Positions 23,444 to 34,987 of a stretch of 64,000 bases of DNA are shown in pieces. The position numbers were made by a program, and so were the translations under genes. The stretch spans positions 17,915,735-17,979,734 of the forward strand of contig JAVLUZ010000142.1 of the NCBI GenBank assembly GCA_036768485.1, read 5' to 3'. This DNA is from Mermis nigrescens (taxonomy: Eukaryota; Nematoda; Enoplea; Mermithida; Mermithidae). Each line of letters opens with the position of its first letter. Position 1 is the first letter of the stretch. The notes below the pieces were generated by a model. It was not told the origin of the DNA, ran no database searches, and worked only from the letters and a program-made list of their open reading frames with translations.

Positions 23444-24852
23444 ACAGTAGCCTTTTTGTTGGAGGTCCCAAACACCCCATGGCTTCGGCAGGGACGATGT
23501 TACAAAGTTTAACATCTTCCAACTTTTTATCCAGATTATCAATGACGCTGAAATTTGACATGTTAGATCAACTTTTGCTGGAAAACACGAAAAAATTAGT
23601 GCCGACATTCACAAAACAATTCAGCAATCACTATTTAACCTCAAAAAGGCTTCAAAATTAGACTGCGTGACGTTTGTGTAATACTTCGACAGCATCTAAG
23701 TCAAAAACGAAACGAAAATCGTTGGTGACTGCTTCTGCCTAAAAAGATTAACTAACTGCAGGACATTGCGTTACTGCAGCAGCAGGGCGATGGATTGCAC
23801 ACTGTTTACGAGACTTGCTCACTAACATACATCATCTGGGGGGTTTCATCCCCAGAACCATTTCCACCCCCGAAAATTTTTTCTCCCCTCCCAGAATTGA
23901 CGATTTTTCGGAAATTCCAAAAGAGAATGCGATTGACTTTATATTTTATTCAATTTATTCTGACTTTTGCTAAAAACGATGTTTATGACGCGTACCTGCC
24001 ATTTGTGGACCCAAAAAGGCACTTTATTATTTTACCCCCCCAGAATTACCATGCTGTGCATATAAGCTCACTAATATGATGTAAAACGTTTCAAAACCTA
24101 TTATCAAAGTTTAATAAATATCTCAAATGGTGGTCCTCCGATTCTTTTCATTTTCGGAACCATTGCAAAAAGCATATTTTTTAAACAGAATCATCTTGTT
24201 TCTTTTTTGTGTTCTTCAGGTTCAAAAATTCGAAAAAATGATTGAAACCTGAAAACAAAAAGTAAATTTGCATATGTTATGCGTGAAAAGAAGCACCATT
24301 TTTAAGAACATTTTTCTTGCTTTAAACGGAAAAACATCAACAGGAAAAAAATGATTCTGGCAGAAAAATGTGCTGTTCTCAAGGTACCAAAAAAATAGAA
24401 TTGAAGGACCACCCTTTTGAGATATCTGACTACGAAAAAAGGATAGATTTGAGTATAAAACCTTTTGCTCCATATTAAAGGGCAAGTCTCTCTACAAGCA
24501 TACCAGCCATTGCCCTGGTATCATAGCAATGCAATGTACTAAAGTTGGTTAGTCTACTGTAGAAAGAAACATTTGATAGCGGTTTTTGTTTTTGAATTAT
24601 TTGATGTCAAAGTATGGCTCAAATTTCACGCGATGTAGTTTTTGAGCCAATTTGAGATTAAATTGTAATTAATGTATTGTTTTGTGAATGCTTACACTAT
24701 TCTTTATTCTTACACTATACTATTCTTTTCGTGTTTTCCAGCAAAAGTTGATCTAACGTGTCAAATTTCAGCGTCATAACTAATCTGAATAAAAAGTTGG
24801 AAGATGTTAAACTTTGTAAGCAGCGTCCCGGCCGAAGGCAAGGGGTATGTAT

Positions 24853-25927
24853 TAGTGATGTCCTGGGCACCGGCACCGGGCCGGTGCTAGGCTGGTACCG
24901 GCGCCGGTGCTAGATAAAAGAGAAAAAATTAGTGTAAGAAGAATAATTGAAGCACATTTATCACCAATTTAATGAATAAAGGCGCAAAAAGGTAGCATTT
25001 TGTTAATAAAACCCTCTGATTAGCATTGTGAAGCATTTTGACTGAACTTCAGAACAAGTCTTCGAGCTTTAAAAATGAATTATTCATTTAACGAAACATA
25101 TCTTATTGAAAACATCAATTAACAGCAAGAAGCGTGGACACTAATAAATAAAGTCAATAATTAAAATTAAAAACACCGACATATAGAGTGGAAAGTTCTT
25201 CTAATTCTACCATCTGTAGGCAAGAAGGATGAGTACTACAGAGTAGTTTTCAACTTAATTTTATCAAATCCATTTTTATTTTTCCATTTCCTGAGCAGAA
25301 GACCGTAAAACGCAGCTAGAATTTTAAAATAGTTTTTATGCGAAACTTTTTCCTGCAAATTATTCAGAAAAAGCTTGTTAAAACTTTGTAAATGAAGTTC
25401 TAAGTCCTTTGCATTACTAATATATCCCATGTTTGTTTTCAGAGGCTTTTGAAAATAGGAAATGATAAACTCAAATAATTTAACCTCAAAAGTTTTTGTG
25501 GCTATTTTCAAGTTTGTTTCTTACTACTTGAATATTTAACTAATGCACTAAAACCAAATTTCGATTTGACTAAAGAATCAACGACTGCACAAGCCAATCT
25601 TGATTGCGCTACACTTAAACTTATAATACACTATTTAACTTTTTTCTTCTTCGAATTTCAATTTTATTACAATTTTTTGTTTGTTTAATGCTTAAGCGAG
25701 AAAATTAATATGTATTCATAAATTAAAAATAATGTAGTCGTTACTAGCCAAATGAAATTTTGCCCTTAATATGTATATCCGGTGAAAAATATGTAGGTAC
25801 AAATTTAACCCTCTTTTGAAGAAGCATAGTACACTATATAATATGCTAATGTAGCACCGGCACCGGCGCCGGTACAGGAGGTACCGGCACCGGCACAGGT
25901 AAAAAAAGCGGCACCGGGATATCACTA
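24853..25927 (-). mobile_element. 1.08 kb hAT-like non-autonomous element, copy 1
   Basis: Bounded by a perfect 8-bp duplication GTATGTAT (24845-24852 and 25928-25935). Termini are TAGTGATGTCC / GGATATCACTA with an adjacent block of CCGGCACCGG repeats. It carries one minus-strand open frame (25236-25511, 91 codons) and is inverted relative to the copy at 61924. Confidence 0.75.
25236..25511 (-). CDS. Unrecognised 91-codon ORF in the 1.08 kb element
   Basis: Begins MKIATKTFEVKLFEFIISYF and ends with KNYFKILAAFYGLLLRKWKN then KNGFDKIKLKTTL. It is rich in Lys, Phe and Leu and looks helical. The copy at 62436-62630 keeps the last 64 codons with four amino-acid changes seen by eye, but one extra T in its upstream T-run breaks the first part. 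No transposase motif was recognised; it may be a transposase remnant or chance. Confidence 0.35.
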   Translation of the reverse strand: MKIATKTFEVKLFEFIISYFQKPLKTNMGYISNAKDLELHLQSFNKLFLNNLQEKVSHKNYFKILAAFYGLLLRKWKNKNGFDKIKLKTTL

Positions 25928-26049
25928 GTATGTATATTCGCGACCTGAAGCTAAAACTTAACAGAACTTCCTTCCAAACATACTCGTATATGTAAATCCA
26001 CACCAATTTTCAGCGAAATAGGAGATGGTTGAGTGGACACGATTTTCAA

Positions 26050-27050
26050 AACTAATCCACTTGACATGGAATGACCCAATTCTTAATTTGCATAGAAAAT
26101 TTAAAACCAGTAGAGATAGATGCAAAGGATGTTTGAGTCTGCACTAAGATGCCTGCGATTACACAAAAATTGATTTTGCAGTATTTAATGCCCTTGCTTG
26201 AAGCTAATTAGGCTGTAATGGCGATATTCTAAAACCCAATTGAAATTTTGCAGAAAAATACTCATAAAGCATTAAAATTACTATCACTTTGCCCAAAAAA
26301 TCTTTGTACGTTGCACAAAAATGGCGCTTCAAAAATCTTTCTACGAGCCGAAATCGATTTGTTGCAAAAATTTACGTTTTTAGTCATTTTTAGGTGTTTT
26401 TGTCATTTTTGGCCACAAATGGGAAGTCACTTAATCCCCCCGCACAAAGGGCCAAGAAAGGACCATGTATGTAACAGGGGGTTCTGGGGATCATCCTCCA
26501 CGCAGTTAGACGTTCCTATCCTAAAAATTAGGAAAATGATTGGCCCCCCCCTAATTTTTTGGTGAAAATCTGCGATTGTTAGGTTTTTTTGCCAGTTTTG
26601 GCCCGAAATTGGAGGTTATTTACCCCTCCCCCTCTCCCATAAAGAAGGCCATGGACCATACGTGTAACAGGTAGGGGGTTGGGGGGTTCCCCAAGTCAAA
26701 GTCAGACGTTCCCACAACCCCCTGATTTTTGGCGAAAAACGATATTTTGATGTGTTTTTGTGCCATTTTTGGCCAAAGTCGCGTATCCCCCCAAAAAATA
26801 CGACCGGGGATCCGCACCCTAAATTTCCAGTCGTTACATTCATGTTTTGTAGTAATTAGCTTGCCTATTTACTCTTGCTTACATCCAAGAATACTGCATT
26901 AGTTTATTGAATCCTCTAATAAGTTACTGCACTTCTGGCATAGTGGAAACTAAGTTCACAAAAATTTAAAGCGTTTTCACAAAAAATGGTCCGACAATGA
27001 AAGTCTTGTGGACCCTTGGGGGGGGGTAATACCCCCTCACCCGCCTATGG
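26050..27050. repeat. Right part of a 2.8 kb-type element with G-run repeats
   Basis: Matches 44930-46010 (ttacacaaaaattgattttg; atgcccttgcttgaa; then repeated ~140-bp units with ccccccaaaaaatggcc and catgtaacaggggg). No coding sequence seen. Confidence 0.55.
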
Positions 27051-27674
27051 GAATGTGTGCCACACATTAATATGCTTAAAAAAGTTTCTTCTACAGAATT
27101 ATTTATTTCAGATTTCTACATTCAATATAGCAATAAGACAATTCAATAAGATGAAAGATTGTTCGAACGGCCTCTTTGCTTCAATGAAAGAAAATTACTT
27201 GGAATTGAGGGGAAGAAGCACGAGTATAAAGTCGATTAACTTTAGGATGTCGAATCTGGCCAACTTTTTCTCGCCAACTGGGATGAAATAATAACGGCGT
27301 ATAGACGACGTGCATTAACTGAGACCGATTTAGCAATTTTTGCAAAATGCTGGCCTTAAAATTATGAAAAAAATTTCGTCAATCAAGGACACAAAGCTTT
27401 GTACCTACATACTACACAGCGGGAAATAAGTGAGTTCTTGTCAGTGCCGACTTCGCATTATTTCGGCAAATTCTCAAAAAGAAAAATAAAAACATTGCTG
27501 GAAGAAGGAGTAAAATTACGTTTATTTAGAACGATATAAGAATTCGAAGTTTCAATTTCCAGTGACCAGAAACACAAAATAGATACGACAAACTAAGCAA
27601 GGTCGAAGAAACGTAACAGAGGTGCGAAAATTATTATTATCCAATTATATACAATACACATGCACACGGAATGG

Positions 27675-27842
27675 CAAGCACATATCTCTGGGGAGAATGA
27701 TGGGGGGAAGGTTCGGACCGCCCAAAATTCAGAAAAATAGGACTTTTTAAACGTTATTTTGTGTTATTTTTGGCCTTTTTAAGCTTAGTCCCCCTAAATT
27801 GGTGTTGGTCCCCCCAAAATAGGACGGCCACCTACGTGCCTG
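27675..27842 (-). mobile_element. Family 2 MITE
   Basis: caagcacatatctctgggg to ccacctacgtgcctg; abuts a long repeat at 27843-28170. Confidence 0.65.
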
Positions 27843-28260
27843 CGGAGGAGGGTATACTCCTACCACAAATTTTGAAAGAGCATACCCCCTCAGGCCATTT
27901 GCGGACCAAAACCTATTGTTGCAAATATGAACGAGCGCAAAACGATGCTCAGCAATATAATCTGAAGTATTTTTCGAGTAGTACTCTGTTCATTCAATCA
28001 TTCAGACACTTTTATTCCATTATTTTGTCTATATATGATAGTCCAAGTCATTCAATCGTTCTTATTATCATTTGTTTTTATGCAAACTTAATCACGAATA
28101 TTCAAGAAGGGAAAAGACCACTAATTAAAGCAATATTACGGTTTGTAACGGGTAGGGGGGGTAAGGAACGATAGAAAGAACTAATAAATTAATGTGAACT
28201 CATCATTTTAGCTCGGTTTACCCCCACCCCCTCACCTGAACTTTGACCGTGTGCATATAT
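27843..28260 (+). repeat. Dispersed repeat R7
   Basis: accccctcaggccatttgcgg..cattcaatcgttcttattatc..accccctcacctgaactttgaccgtgtgc. Also at 21320-21830 (inverse) and 55970-56190 joined to 57000-57245. Confidence 0.6.
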
Positions 28261-28601
28261 GATATCTAACTGGACGGAGATATACACAGGAAAGAGTTTA
28301 CTAACCGAGGTCATTCGCACGTTGTCATATAAACACGGTCTTATGCATATGTGTTTATTATCCGCTAACCGAGTGTTTATTAAGCGGGTTTCCATCTAAG
28401 ACAAAAATGGCATTTCGGCAGGGACCGAAAGGAAGAGTGTTCATTAACCGTAAGTGTCTAAAATCCGAGCGTTTATCAACAAGGTTCTTCTGATGTATGT
28501 TTCGAATTTCATTTGCATCTCATATTATTATTGTATAATGAATTTCGATTTAGACGAGATAAAACTAAAGCAAGTAAACAAAGATGAATCGTCTCACTCA
28601 C

Positions 28602-28810
28602 ATCCGGCAACAAAAGCGCTTCCTTCAAAATCTTTGCGTTGAACCACGTTTTATAGACTTCCAAAATTTGCGCATCGTCTTCGAATGCCTGCTTCTCCAT
28701 TTCCCTGAATCGCCAAATTTGCGAACCATGGTGAGCGATTGGATCGTCGAGGTAAGGAGAAGTTGCACGATGTGCTTTAAGCTCTGACCAAAAGTGAATT
28801 TTCGACGGGT
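28602..28810 (-). CDS. SZT2: SZT2-like exon o
   Basis: A 209-bp exon, acceptor AATTATTGCAG and consensus donor GAT|GTGAGT. It encodes DPSKIHFWSELKAHRATSPY, then IWRFREMEKQAFEDDAQILE and VYKTWFNAKILKEALLLPD. It is helical with no low complexity. A second frame is also open but does not fit the incoming phase. Phase 1 in, 0 out. Confidence 0.75.
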
Positions 28811-29180
28811 CTGCAATAATTCAATACATTCAGTAACCAGAATGAAGAAGACAACAATCAACAACAACAATTAAAGACAACGATAGTACAAATAAAAATT
28901 AAAACGAGCGATCTTCAACATACATACTAAAAATTAATATTACGGTAAATAAAAAAGGAATATTTATAGTGATAAAAATAATAATATAACAATAACAATG
29001 ATATAGTAAAACTTTTGATCGCAAATAAGAGTGATAGTAATAATAATAAATAATAACAATGAGATACAACGCAATGCATTTAATAACAAATAATAAATTC
29101 AAGTAGTATAACTTCGGTATCTGTTGAAATTTTTATGACAGATTGAAAAAAGTAATGTGATCCAACGATCCGACAAGTAC

Positions 29181-29325
29181 CATTTGATACTAGCAAGGTA
29201 TGGCGCAGATTGACGTCCATCTTTTGAGGAGGCAAGGAATGGCTAGGAGGCAAATTATTGACGGCTAAATATTCATTGTCTAACCATTGGCTTGTCAAAT
29301 ATGGGTTCTTCTTCACATCAATCTC
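29181..29325 (-). CDS. SZT2: SZT2-like exon n
   Basis: A 145-bp exon, acceptor GTACTTCGCAG and donor AATG|GTACTT. It encodes EIDVKKNPYLTSQWLDNEYL, then a Pro-rich segment and MDVNLRHTLLVSN. It supplies the phase change (0 to 1) needed between exons m and o. Just upstream, at 29351-29799, lies an intact family 1 transposon. Confidence 0.68.
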
Positions 29326-29350
29326 CTGCGAAGTACATACGTGTTGGAAC

Positions 29351-29799
29351 CAGTGTTTTTTTGGTGCAAGATACGTTTGTACATGTACAAAGATGGTCCC
29401 CAAAAGTCGTGTACATTTTGTACAAACAAATTTTGGATTCTATAATATGGTACAGTAGCGATTTTAGTGTGGTAAAAAACAGAGTTGTTCGACTTTTGGT
29501 ATTGTATTTTAGCTAATTTCTGTGTCTCTAAGGGCACAAATCACTAACAATCGTCTTAAAACGGCGCGAGGCGCCGAAAACTTTGACATTTTTCCTTGTG
29601 AAATGCAATTTCTGCCAATATAAAGATATATAGAACACACAATTAATCATTCCGGCGCGAAGCGCCGAAAATTTTTGCGAATTTTAGACCTTTTTTCGCA
29701 GTTTTTGTCGTTCCAAAAATCTTTGTACATGTACAAAGACGGTCGCGAAAAGTCTTTGAACATCGGGAAAAATCTTTGCCGAATACAAATAAAACACTG
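29351..29799 (+). mobile_element. Family 1 hAT-like MITE with perfect duplication
   Basis: Starts CAGTGTTTTTTTGG and ends ATAAAACACTG. Perfect duplication GTTGGAAC (29343-29350, 29800-29807). A reference copy for the family: two hairpins and two GTACATGTAC palindrome blocks. Confidence 0.85.
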
Positions 29800-31575
29800 G
29801 TTGGAACATCAGAAGAATGAAACCTTTTGCCATGAAAAATATAGGAATAAGACACTTTTCATTTTCTTCCTTGACAGCATGGCACTCTCTGTATTATTAA
29901 CGCATCCAGTATGCTCGTAAGCACGGATGCAGTATTTTAACTATTCTCAAGGCAGTCAAAAAAAGTACCGAAAATCCATCATCGTGCAAAACAGAATTTT
30001 TCCAGTCTTTAAGCGCTGCTTTTGTTGGCATCTCTCAAGGCATAAAAACTATTTAAACGATTTCGCCTTTGTGATTTGCATGTAAATTGAAATGTTTATG
30101 CGGCCGAAAATTCAGTATGTAAAAATCCCACGTAAAGCACCAATTCCGACTGTTTAAAAATCTTTAAATTCCTTCACGTACTTGGCTCTCACACATTTTT
30201 TGTAAAATATGTACACTTACTAAACGCTTTTACTAAATATTTATAGCCAGGGCTTTTTTGCACAACCTCATCTGAACGCGCGAAAATGAAATTGCCAGGT
30301 AACTTACACGATTTGCACCATCATCAGACTGTTATATAGAAGGGTACATTTTCTCCATATAAACCCTTAAGTAGATACATTTTTCGCTATTTTTGTCATT
30401 TCTTTTAGAAGAAACTAATATAATAAAAAGAATTCGACGAAAACCGCCGAAAATTTTTAGGGGTTTTCTTCGGTTAAATGGACTTTGGAGAGCTAAATTA
30501 GTATTTGAAACAGCAATTTTCACTAATTTTGCCTTCCTTTTCTAAAAATTTTCTCGTGCAAATTTGCACTACGTAACAGAAAGAGGTAGTGGTTATGATC
30601 AGGCCCTGAAACTGCTCTATTTTTCTAGTAAATTTTTGCACGATCAATATGAAGATAAATTTTGGAGCAAAAACCTTGAAAAATCCCGAAATTTTTCGAT
30701 TTATGAGTGAAAAAATAGTAAATGTCACGAACTAGTATGCATCTAGGCGAACCGACAGGAAAATTAGAAAACATACTTAGTAGACAAACGGCCGAAAATC
30801 ATCAAAAAATTTATATTAATTCATTATCTAATTAAACCGAGAACGGACAGTTGCATAACATTCCTTCAAAATCCGACAACGTACGCACCGGTATAAGTAC
30901 CGTACGTACAACATAAACGCTTGCATAAATCGGCTGTGTTTCTTCTAAGACTGTCTTTCAAGATATATGAGTTTAGTTTACTGATTTATTTTTTATTAAT
31001 TTATTTATTAGGTCATCATATTTAATTTTATTTCTTATTCTAGACTGAATTAAGGTAAAAAATACATGAATCTTCTATCCACAATCAGTAAGCATAAACA
31101 AGAAAGTGAGATCAAGCACATTGAAACAAAGTCTTAAAAGAAACAGTCGAATTACGCAAGTGTACATATACCTGACCTTAAGTCAATGAGCACCACAATC
31201 TCTTTTGAATCGTATAATACGGTACTAGCACCGTGCACACCTTCGTATGTAACTATATCTTCAGATTGGCTATACACCTGTTCAGATACTTGCTTATATG
31301 GTTTAAGTTAAACATCTGCACTGCTGTAAATTATCATTTGCACTGGGTCAGGAGTTCATAAAAAAGACAGGCTACTTTTGCTTAACCCCCATATTATTAA
31401 AAATCATCTAAAAACAAAATATAAAACACGTATGCTTGCTGAATTCAAATATTTCCCTAACCATATTTGGAAACTTTTCACAAATAACTAAACATGATTT
31501 CTAGAAAAAAATCGTATGCTTGATTTATGCATATCCTCCTCTTACCTGCCACAATTCATAAAATTAAGTACCTAC

Positions 31576-31728
31576 CCGAATTTCAGGCTGATGAAAAAAG
31601 CCAAGTTTCTGCAAACAGATCCGTTTTAACAATGTCGATCTGGCATTCTGCCAACAAGTGCAACGAGCTATCAAGCGATTTACGTGCCATAATATTTCGT
31701 TAACCCAGTTGTAGGCATACAACACAAT
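31576..31728 (-). CDS. SZT2: SZT2-like exon m, YNW block
   Basis: A 153-bp (51-codon) exon with acceptor TGCTTGTTTAG and donor CGG|GTAGGT. It encodes IVLYAYNWVNEILWHVNRLI, then CWQNARSTLLKRICLQKLGF and FHQPEIR. The LYxYNW, WxxAR and LQKLGFFH signatures are what I recall from SZT2. Phase 0 at both ends. Confidence 0.78.
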
Positions 31729-32045
31729 CTAAACAAGCAAGCCTAAGATTTAAATAAAGAGCACATGACTTTGGAAACTTGCTGATTTTAGTGACAAATA
31801 ATCGATTTCGCATTATTGTGAGACGTAACCTAATTTCAGCGTACAAACGCTAAATATATTGCAGTTTGTTTGAAAACCGTACATTTATTTTACATAGATG
31901 TCTCAGTCTAGTGGTCTAAAATTTGAGTTATCGTCGACACTGTATGATAACATTTAAAAGGAGTGTTGATTTCTAACCGAAAAATAAGCACGAGTAAGCG
32001 TTGTTTTAGTGTAACAAGAATAAAACTTTCTGAACATACAGGCAG

Positions 32046-32247
32046 CAGGGGCGGATTCAGGAGGGAGGGGGCGGGAAGGGGGCGGCCGCCCCCCCCAATT
32101 GACCCAAAATAGTGCGCAAAATTAAGGATTTTTGAGCGATTTTTAGCGATTTAAGCGTTAAAACAGCTAATTTTTCGGCCTAAGTCAGGGTTCCGCCCCC
32201 CCCTTAGGGGTACCGCCCCCCTTAGGAAAATCCTGGATCCGCCACTG
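32046..32247. mobile_element. Family 3 MITE, short copy
   Basis: Termini caggggcggattcagg and cctggatccgccactg with flanks ACAGGCAG / ATAGGCAG, an 8-bp duplication with one mismatch. G-run and C-run rich, no coding potential. Confidence 0.7.
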
Positions 32248-32689
32248 ATAGGCAGGGCCGTGCTTAGGGTTGCAGTGAGCCTCAAAAGTTCTCAAGTTGT
32301 ACGATATGGTGACCATACATGTGCAGCATAAGATTCCGGAGGGGACAGCCCCTAAAATATTTAAAGTGCATTTTTGATCTTAAAAACGAAGATTGCACTT
32401 CAGGAACAATATTTATCGATGTTTTTGACAAAGCTTTCTTAATAGATCATGAAAGCATAAAAAAGTTCGAAAAATTAGACGAGCTTGAACAAAATATAAT
32501 AAAAAACTACAGTAAAAAACTGATTCTTTTAAGAAAAAAGAAGCTAAAAATGTTCAAAACAACATGCATTCTTAGGTTTTCTGCCGGGGTCAAACACACA
32601 ATAAGACACATGACAGTGGTCAAACATGGGCCAGGTAGAGGTGACCAGAGGGGGGGGGGGAATCCAAAAATGGTCATATAGTAAATCGT

Positions 32690-32960
32690 CGACATTGTTC
32701 TTCTACAAGGTCAGTTCGCACTAGTACATATGCGGTCCCCATAACTCTACGTACATTCTGCACATGTTAAATTTAGAATACTATGTATAATGTCGTACAA
32801 TAGAATGTGACGTGCGGTAAACTTGATTCCTTGACCGGTATTAGAGAAGATAAGCCATTTCTAGCGATAAAAAATACGAAAGTTCATTAAAAGAGCGCGA
32901 AGCGCCGGAAAATTTTGATCTTTTTACCGTTTTCAGTTACAATTTTGGGCCTTTTTTCCG
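32690..32960 (+). mobile_element. Partial, diverged family 1 copy
   Basis: Begins ttgttcttctacaaggtcagttcgc and keeps the gcgcgaagcgccgg hairpin; the right half is missing or replaced. Confidence 0.45.
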
Positions 32961-33725
32961 CAGCAGCTCAAAAATTGTCTTGAAGCATCTTTCGTTTTCT
33001 CAAAATCGCCTGATAGTACTTGGTTTTCCAAAATTTAGGGAAGGGGTAATACCCCCTCCTCTCACCCCCTGTGCCCATGTGATGGTAGCTCATTTGATTT
33101 GTAATATTAGGGTCACTAACAGATTTTTCTGCATGGTCTAAAATTATTTAACGGCCCTATATGACTGACCGAATCACCCCCTGAACACGGCTAGGCGTAC
33201 AGATCATAATTCGTAGGTGCAAAAAACTGTTAATGTACTAAAATACATATATTTTATTGGGCATGTTTTTTGCTCAAAAATTGTAAGTTGGTCTTTAAAA
33301 GAGCTATTCTCGCGCTAGTAAAAATTTAATCAGCTAGTAAGACCGTCAGGTTACACTATGAAGTGATTACTATATTCATCCTAATAAAATATGTGCAAGA
33401 CTGAGTAGCTAATCGTGACATAAATGTGTCGGTAATAATCTTGTGGTCCCAATAAAAAGAGTTCTTTGATCCTAAGCAAAGTAGAAATCAACAGAACAAT
33501 AAAATATTACGCTACAAGTCCATTCAAAATGAAATCGTCATATTACGGCATGACGGATTTAAAAATCAACAAGTTTAGCATTAAAAGAAGGGAAGAAAAC
33601 AAAGAAATGCACACCTGCCTCGCCCTGTTATTCTATGGCTGAATTCTTACAACATAAATTACGTACCTATCAGCTGATCAGCGAAGGAATTACCATGCTT
33701 AATCAAACGAAAAGAAAACACATAG

Positions 33726-33731
33726 TTTATT
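33726..33731 (-). terminator. Candidate polyadenylation signal of nested gene
   Basis: AATAAA about 55 bp past the nested gene's stop codon, supporting an independent transcription unit that ends inside the host intron. Confidence 0.45.
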
Positions 33732-33784
33732 CAAAACGAAGCTGTCAATCGAAAAATCAAGATCAGCTTAAAAACGCGTCGATT

Positions 33785-34046
33785 TTAAATAACACGTCCT
33801 TTTAGCATAAAAATCTGACGATAAGTTTCTTCTTGAGATTGGCCCAAAAGCGGGTTACGATGATCCGAACCAATTACGTAATAACGAACGGTGCATGGTT
33901 CCTGCAGATGACGCTTCTTATCACTGTAATAACGCAGACATTGGTGAAGAACGTTAGAAAACCATAAATCGACCGCAAAGTACGCAGCGTATAATAAGCC
34001 GACGAAAGTAAGCATCGGACAGCCGTGGGAATACATGTAGCATGCT
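33785..34046 (-). CDS. Nested membrane-protein gene, exon 3 with stop
   Basis: Acceptor ATTAATCGAG, phase 2 in, matching exon 2. It encodes a helix MLTFVGLLYAAYFAVDLWF, then SNVLHQCLRYYSDKKRHLQE and a hydrophilic C-terminus ending in LKGRVI before TAA. A helix followed by a 'C..RY.sDK+' juxtamembrane motif is typical of this kind of four-helix membrane protein. Confidence 0.62.
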
Positions 34047-34519
34047 CTCGATTAATTCACAAAGAATCAAATTTCGTATCATTTAATTTACGTAGGTCAA
34101 GCGGATGTCGTAAGCGATTTCGTATAAACGAACAACACAACAACAGGAATAAGAGAAAATTCTTTAAATAAGAGCCCTCCTTGGCAAAAAACACAAAGCA
34201 CCGAAAAATCATTGTTAGAACTAAAAAATTCCTGTTCTGCACATAAACTACTCTTTCGACAAAAAAAAGATTTCGGAGCGCCAAGAAAGCCAGTAATTGT
34301 CATTTGTGAGTACTATTTGGCGCAAAGCGCCAGGAAAATTTGAAAAACTATGATAAAAAATGGCTAAAATCAGCCAAAAATTAACATTATTCTCTATCGC
34401 GTCCAACTATTTTTTGACGACAGGAAGGGGTGGCCGCCCCCATCCCTCTACATCCGCGCTATCAACAAACCTACTCCCTTTTTCGATGCAAGCAGGCTAC
34501 ATGCAGAAAACTTAATTAC

Positions 34520-34696
34520 ATAAGAGTCCAGTAAGACGAAAACGGCTCGTAGCAAATCCACAGGAAAGTTAAGACCAGATGAGGAAGTAATTGGCATTTG
34601 CTGAACGACGTGACACTAATCAGGAGAACAACGGAAGTAAATAAGCTGGCTACGGTAAACACAGTCGTCAATACAACGGTCCATTCGAGAACTAGC
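34520..34696 (-). CDS. Nested membrane-protein gene, exon 2
   Basis: A 177-bp exon, acceptor GCAACCCTTCAG and donor TTAT|GTAATT. It encodes two hydrophobic helices, VVLTTVFTVASLFTSVVLLI and HLVLTFLWICYEPFSSYW, separated by a short polar loop SFSKCQLLP. The loop resembles the 'KKxxxLLPYL' turn of LAPTM-like proteins. It enters in phase 2, which exon 1 does not provide. Confidence 0.58.
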
Positions 34697-34987
34697 CTGA
34701 AGGGTTGCATGCGACTCACTTTTCATATGCATATGGGAAATGAAAACGTTAAATTCGATATAATTCCTAAAAAGTTTGTTTGAATTTTCGAAAATCTTTG
34801 TTGATTTGAAGTGTAAAAAAATTGTTGACAGAAGATTGTTAAAAATCAACAGGTAGTATTGAATTAGGTTTAAAGGAAAAGATGAAAATTATCTGGAATT
34901 TCAAATCAAGCCTCCTACTAGACTTCTCTGCCTGTCATTTATGTTAAATAAATCGTGATCTTTCCAAGTCGCACTCCTTCATGTTAC

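Larger units (their letters stand above)
22860..26050. mobile_element. Foldback element with both arms interrupted
   Basis: The left arm is 22860-22960 plus 23470-23680, and the right arm is 24690-24852 plus 25928-26050. They are inverted copies: the left reads gttagcttcaggtcgcaaat and, after the LINE fragment, ccccatggcttcggcaggga; the right reads the complement. The left arm was split by the LINE fragment and the right arm by the 1.08 kb hAT-like element. No coding sequence was recognised in the inner part (23690-24690). Confidence 0.65.

Noticed and set aside
23354..23608. Minus-strand open frame over the LINE fragment
   Set aside because: Shadow of the LINE reverse-transcriptase frame on the plus strand.
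27016..27291. Plus-strand frame ending in MSNLANFFSPTGMK
   Set aside because: It has an AG acceptor-like site (TTATTTCAG) at its middle and protein-like composition, but lies next to repeat sequence and no neighbour exon or family could be found.
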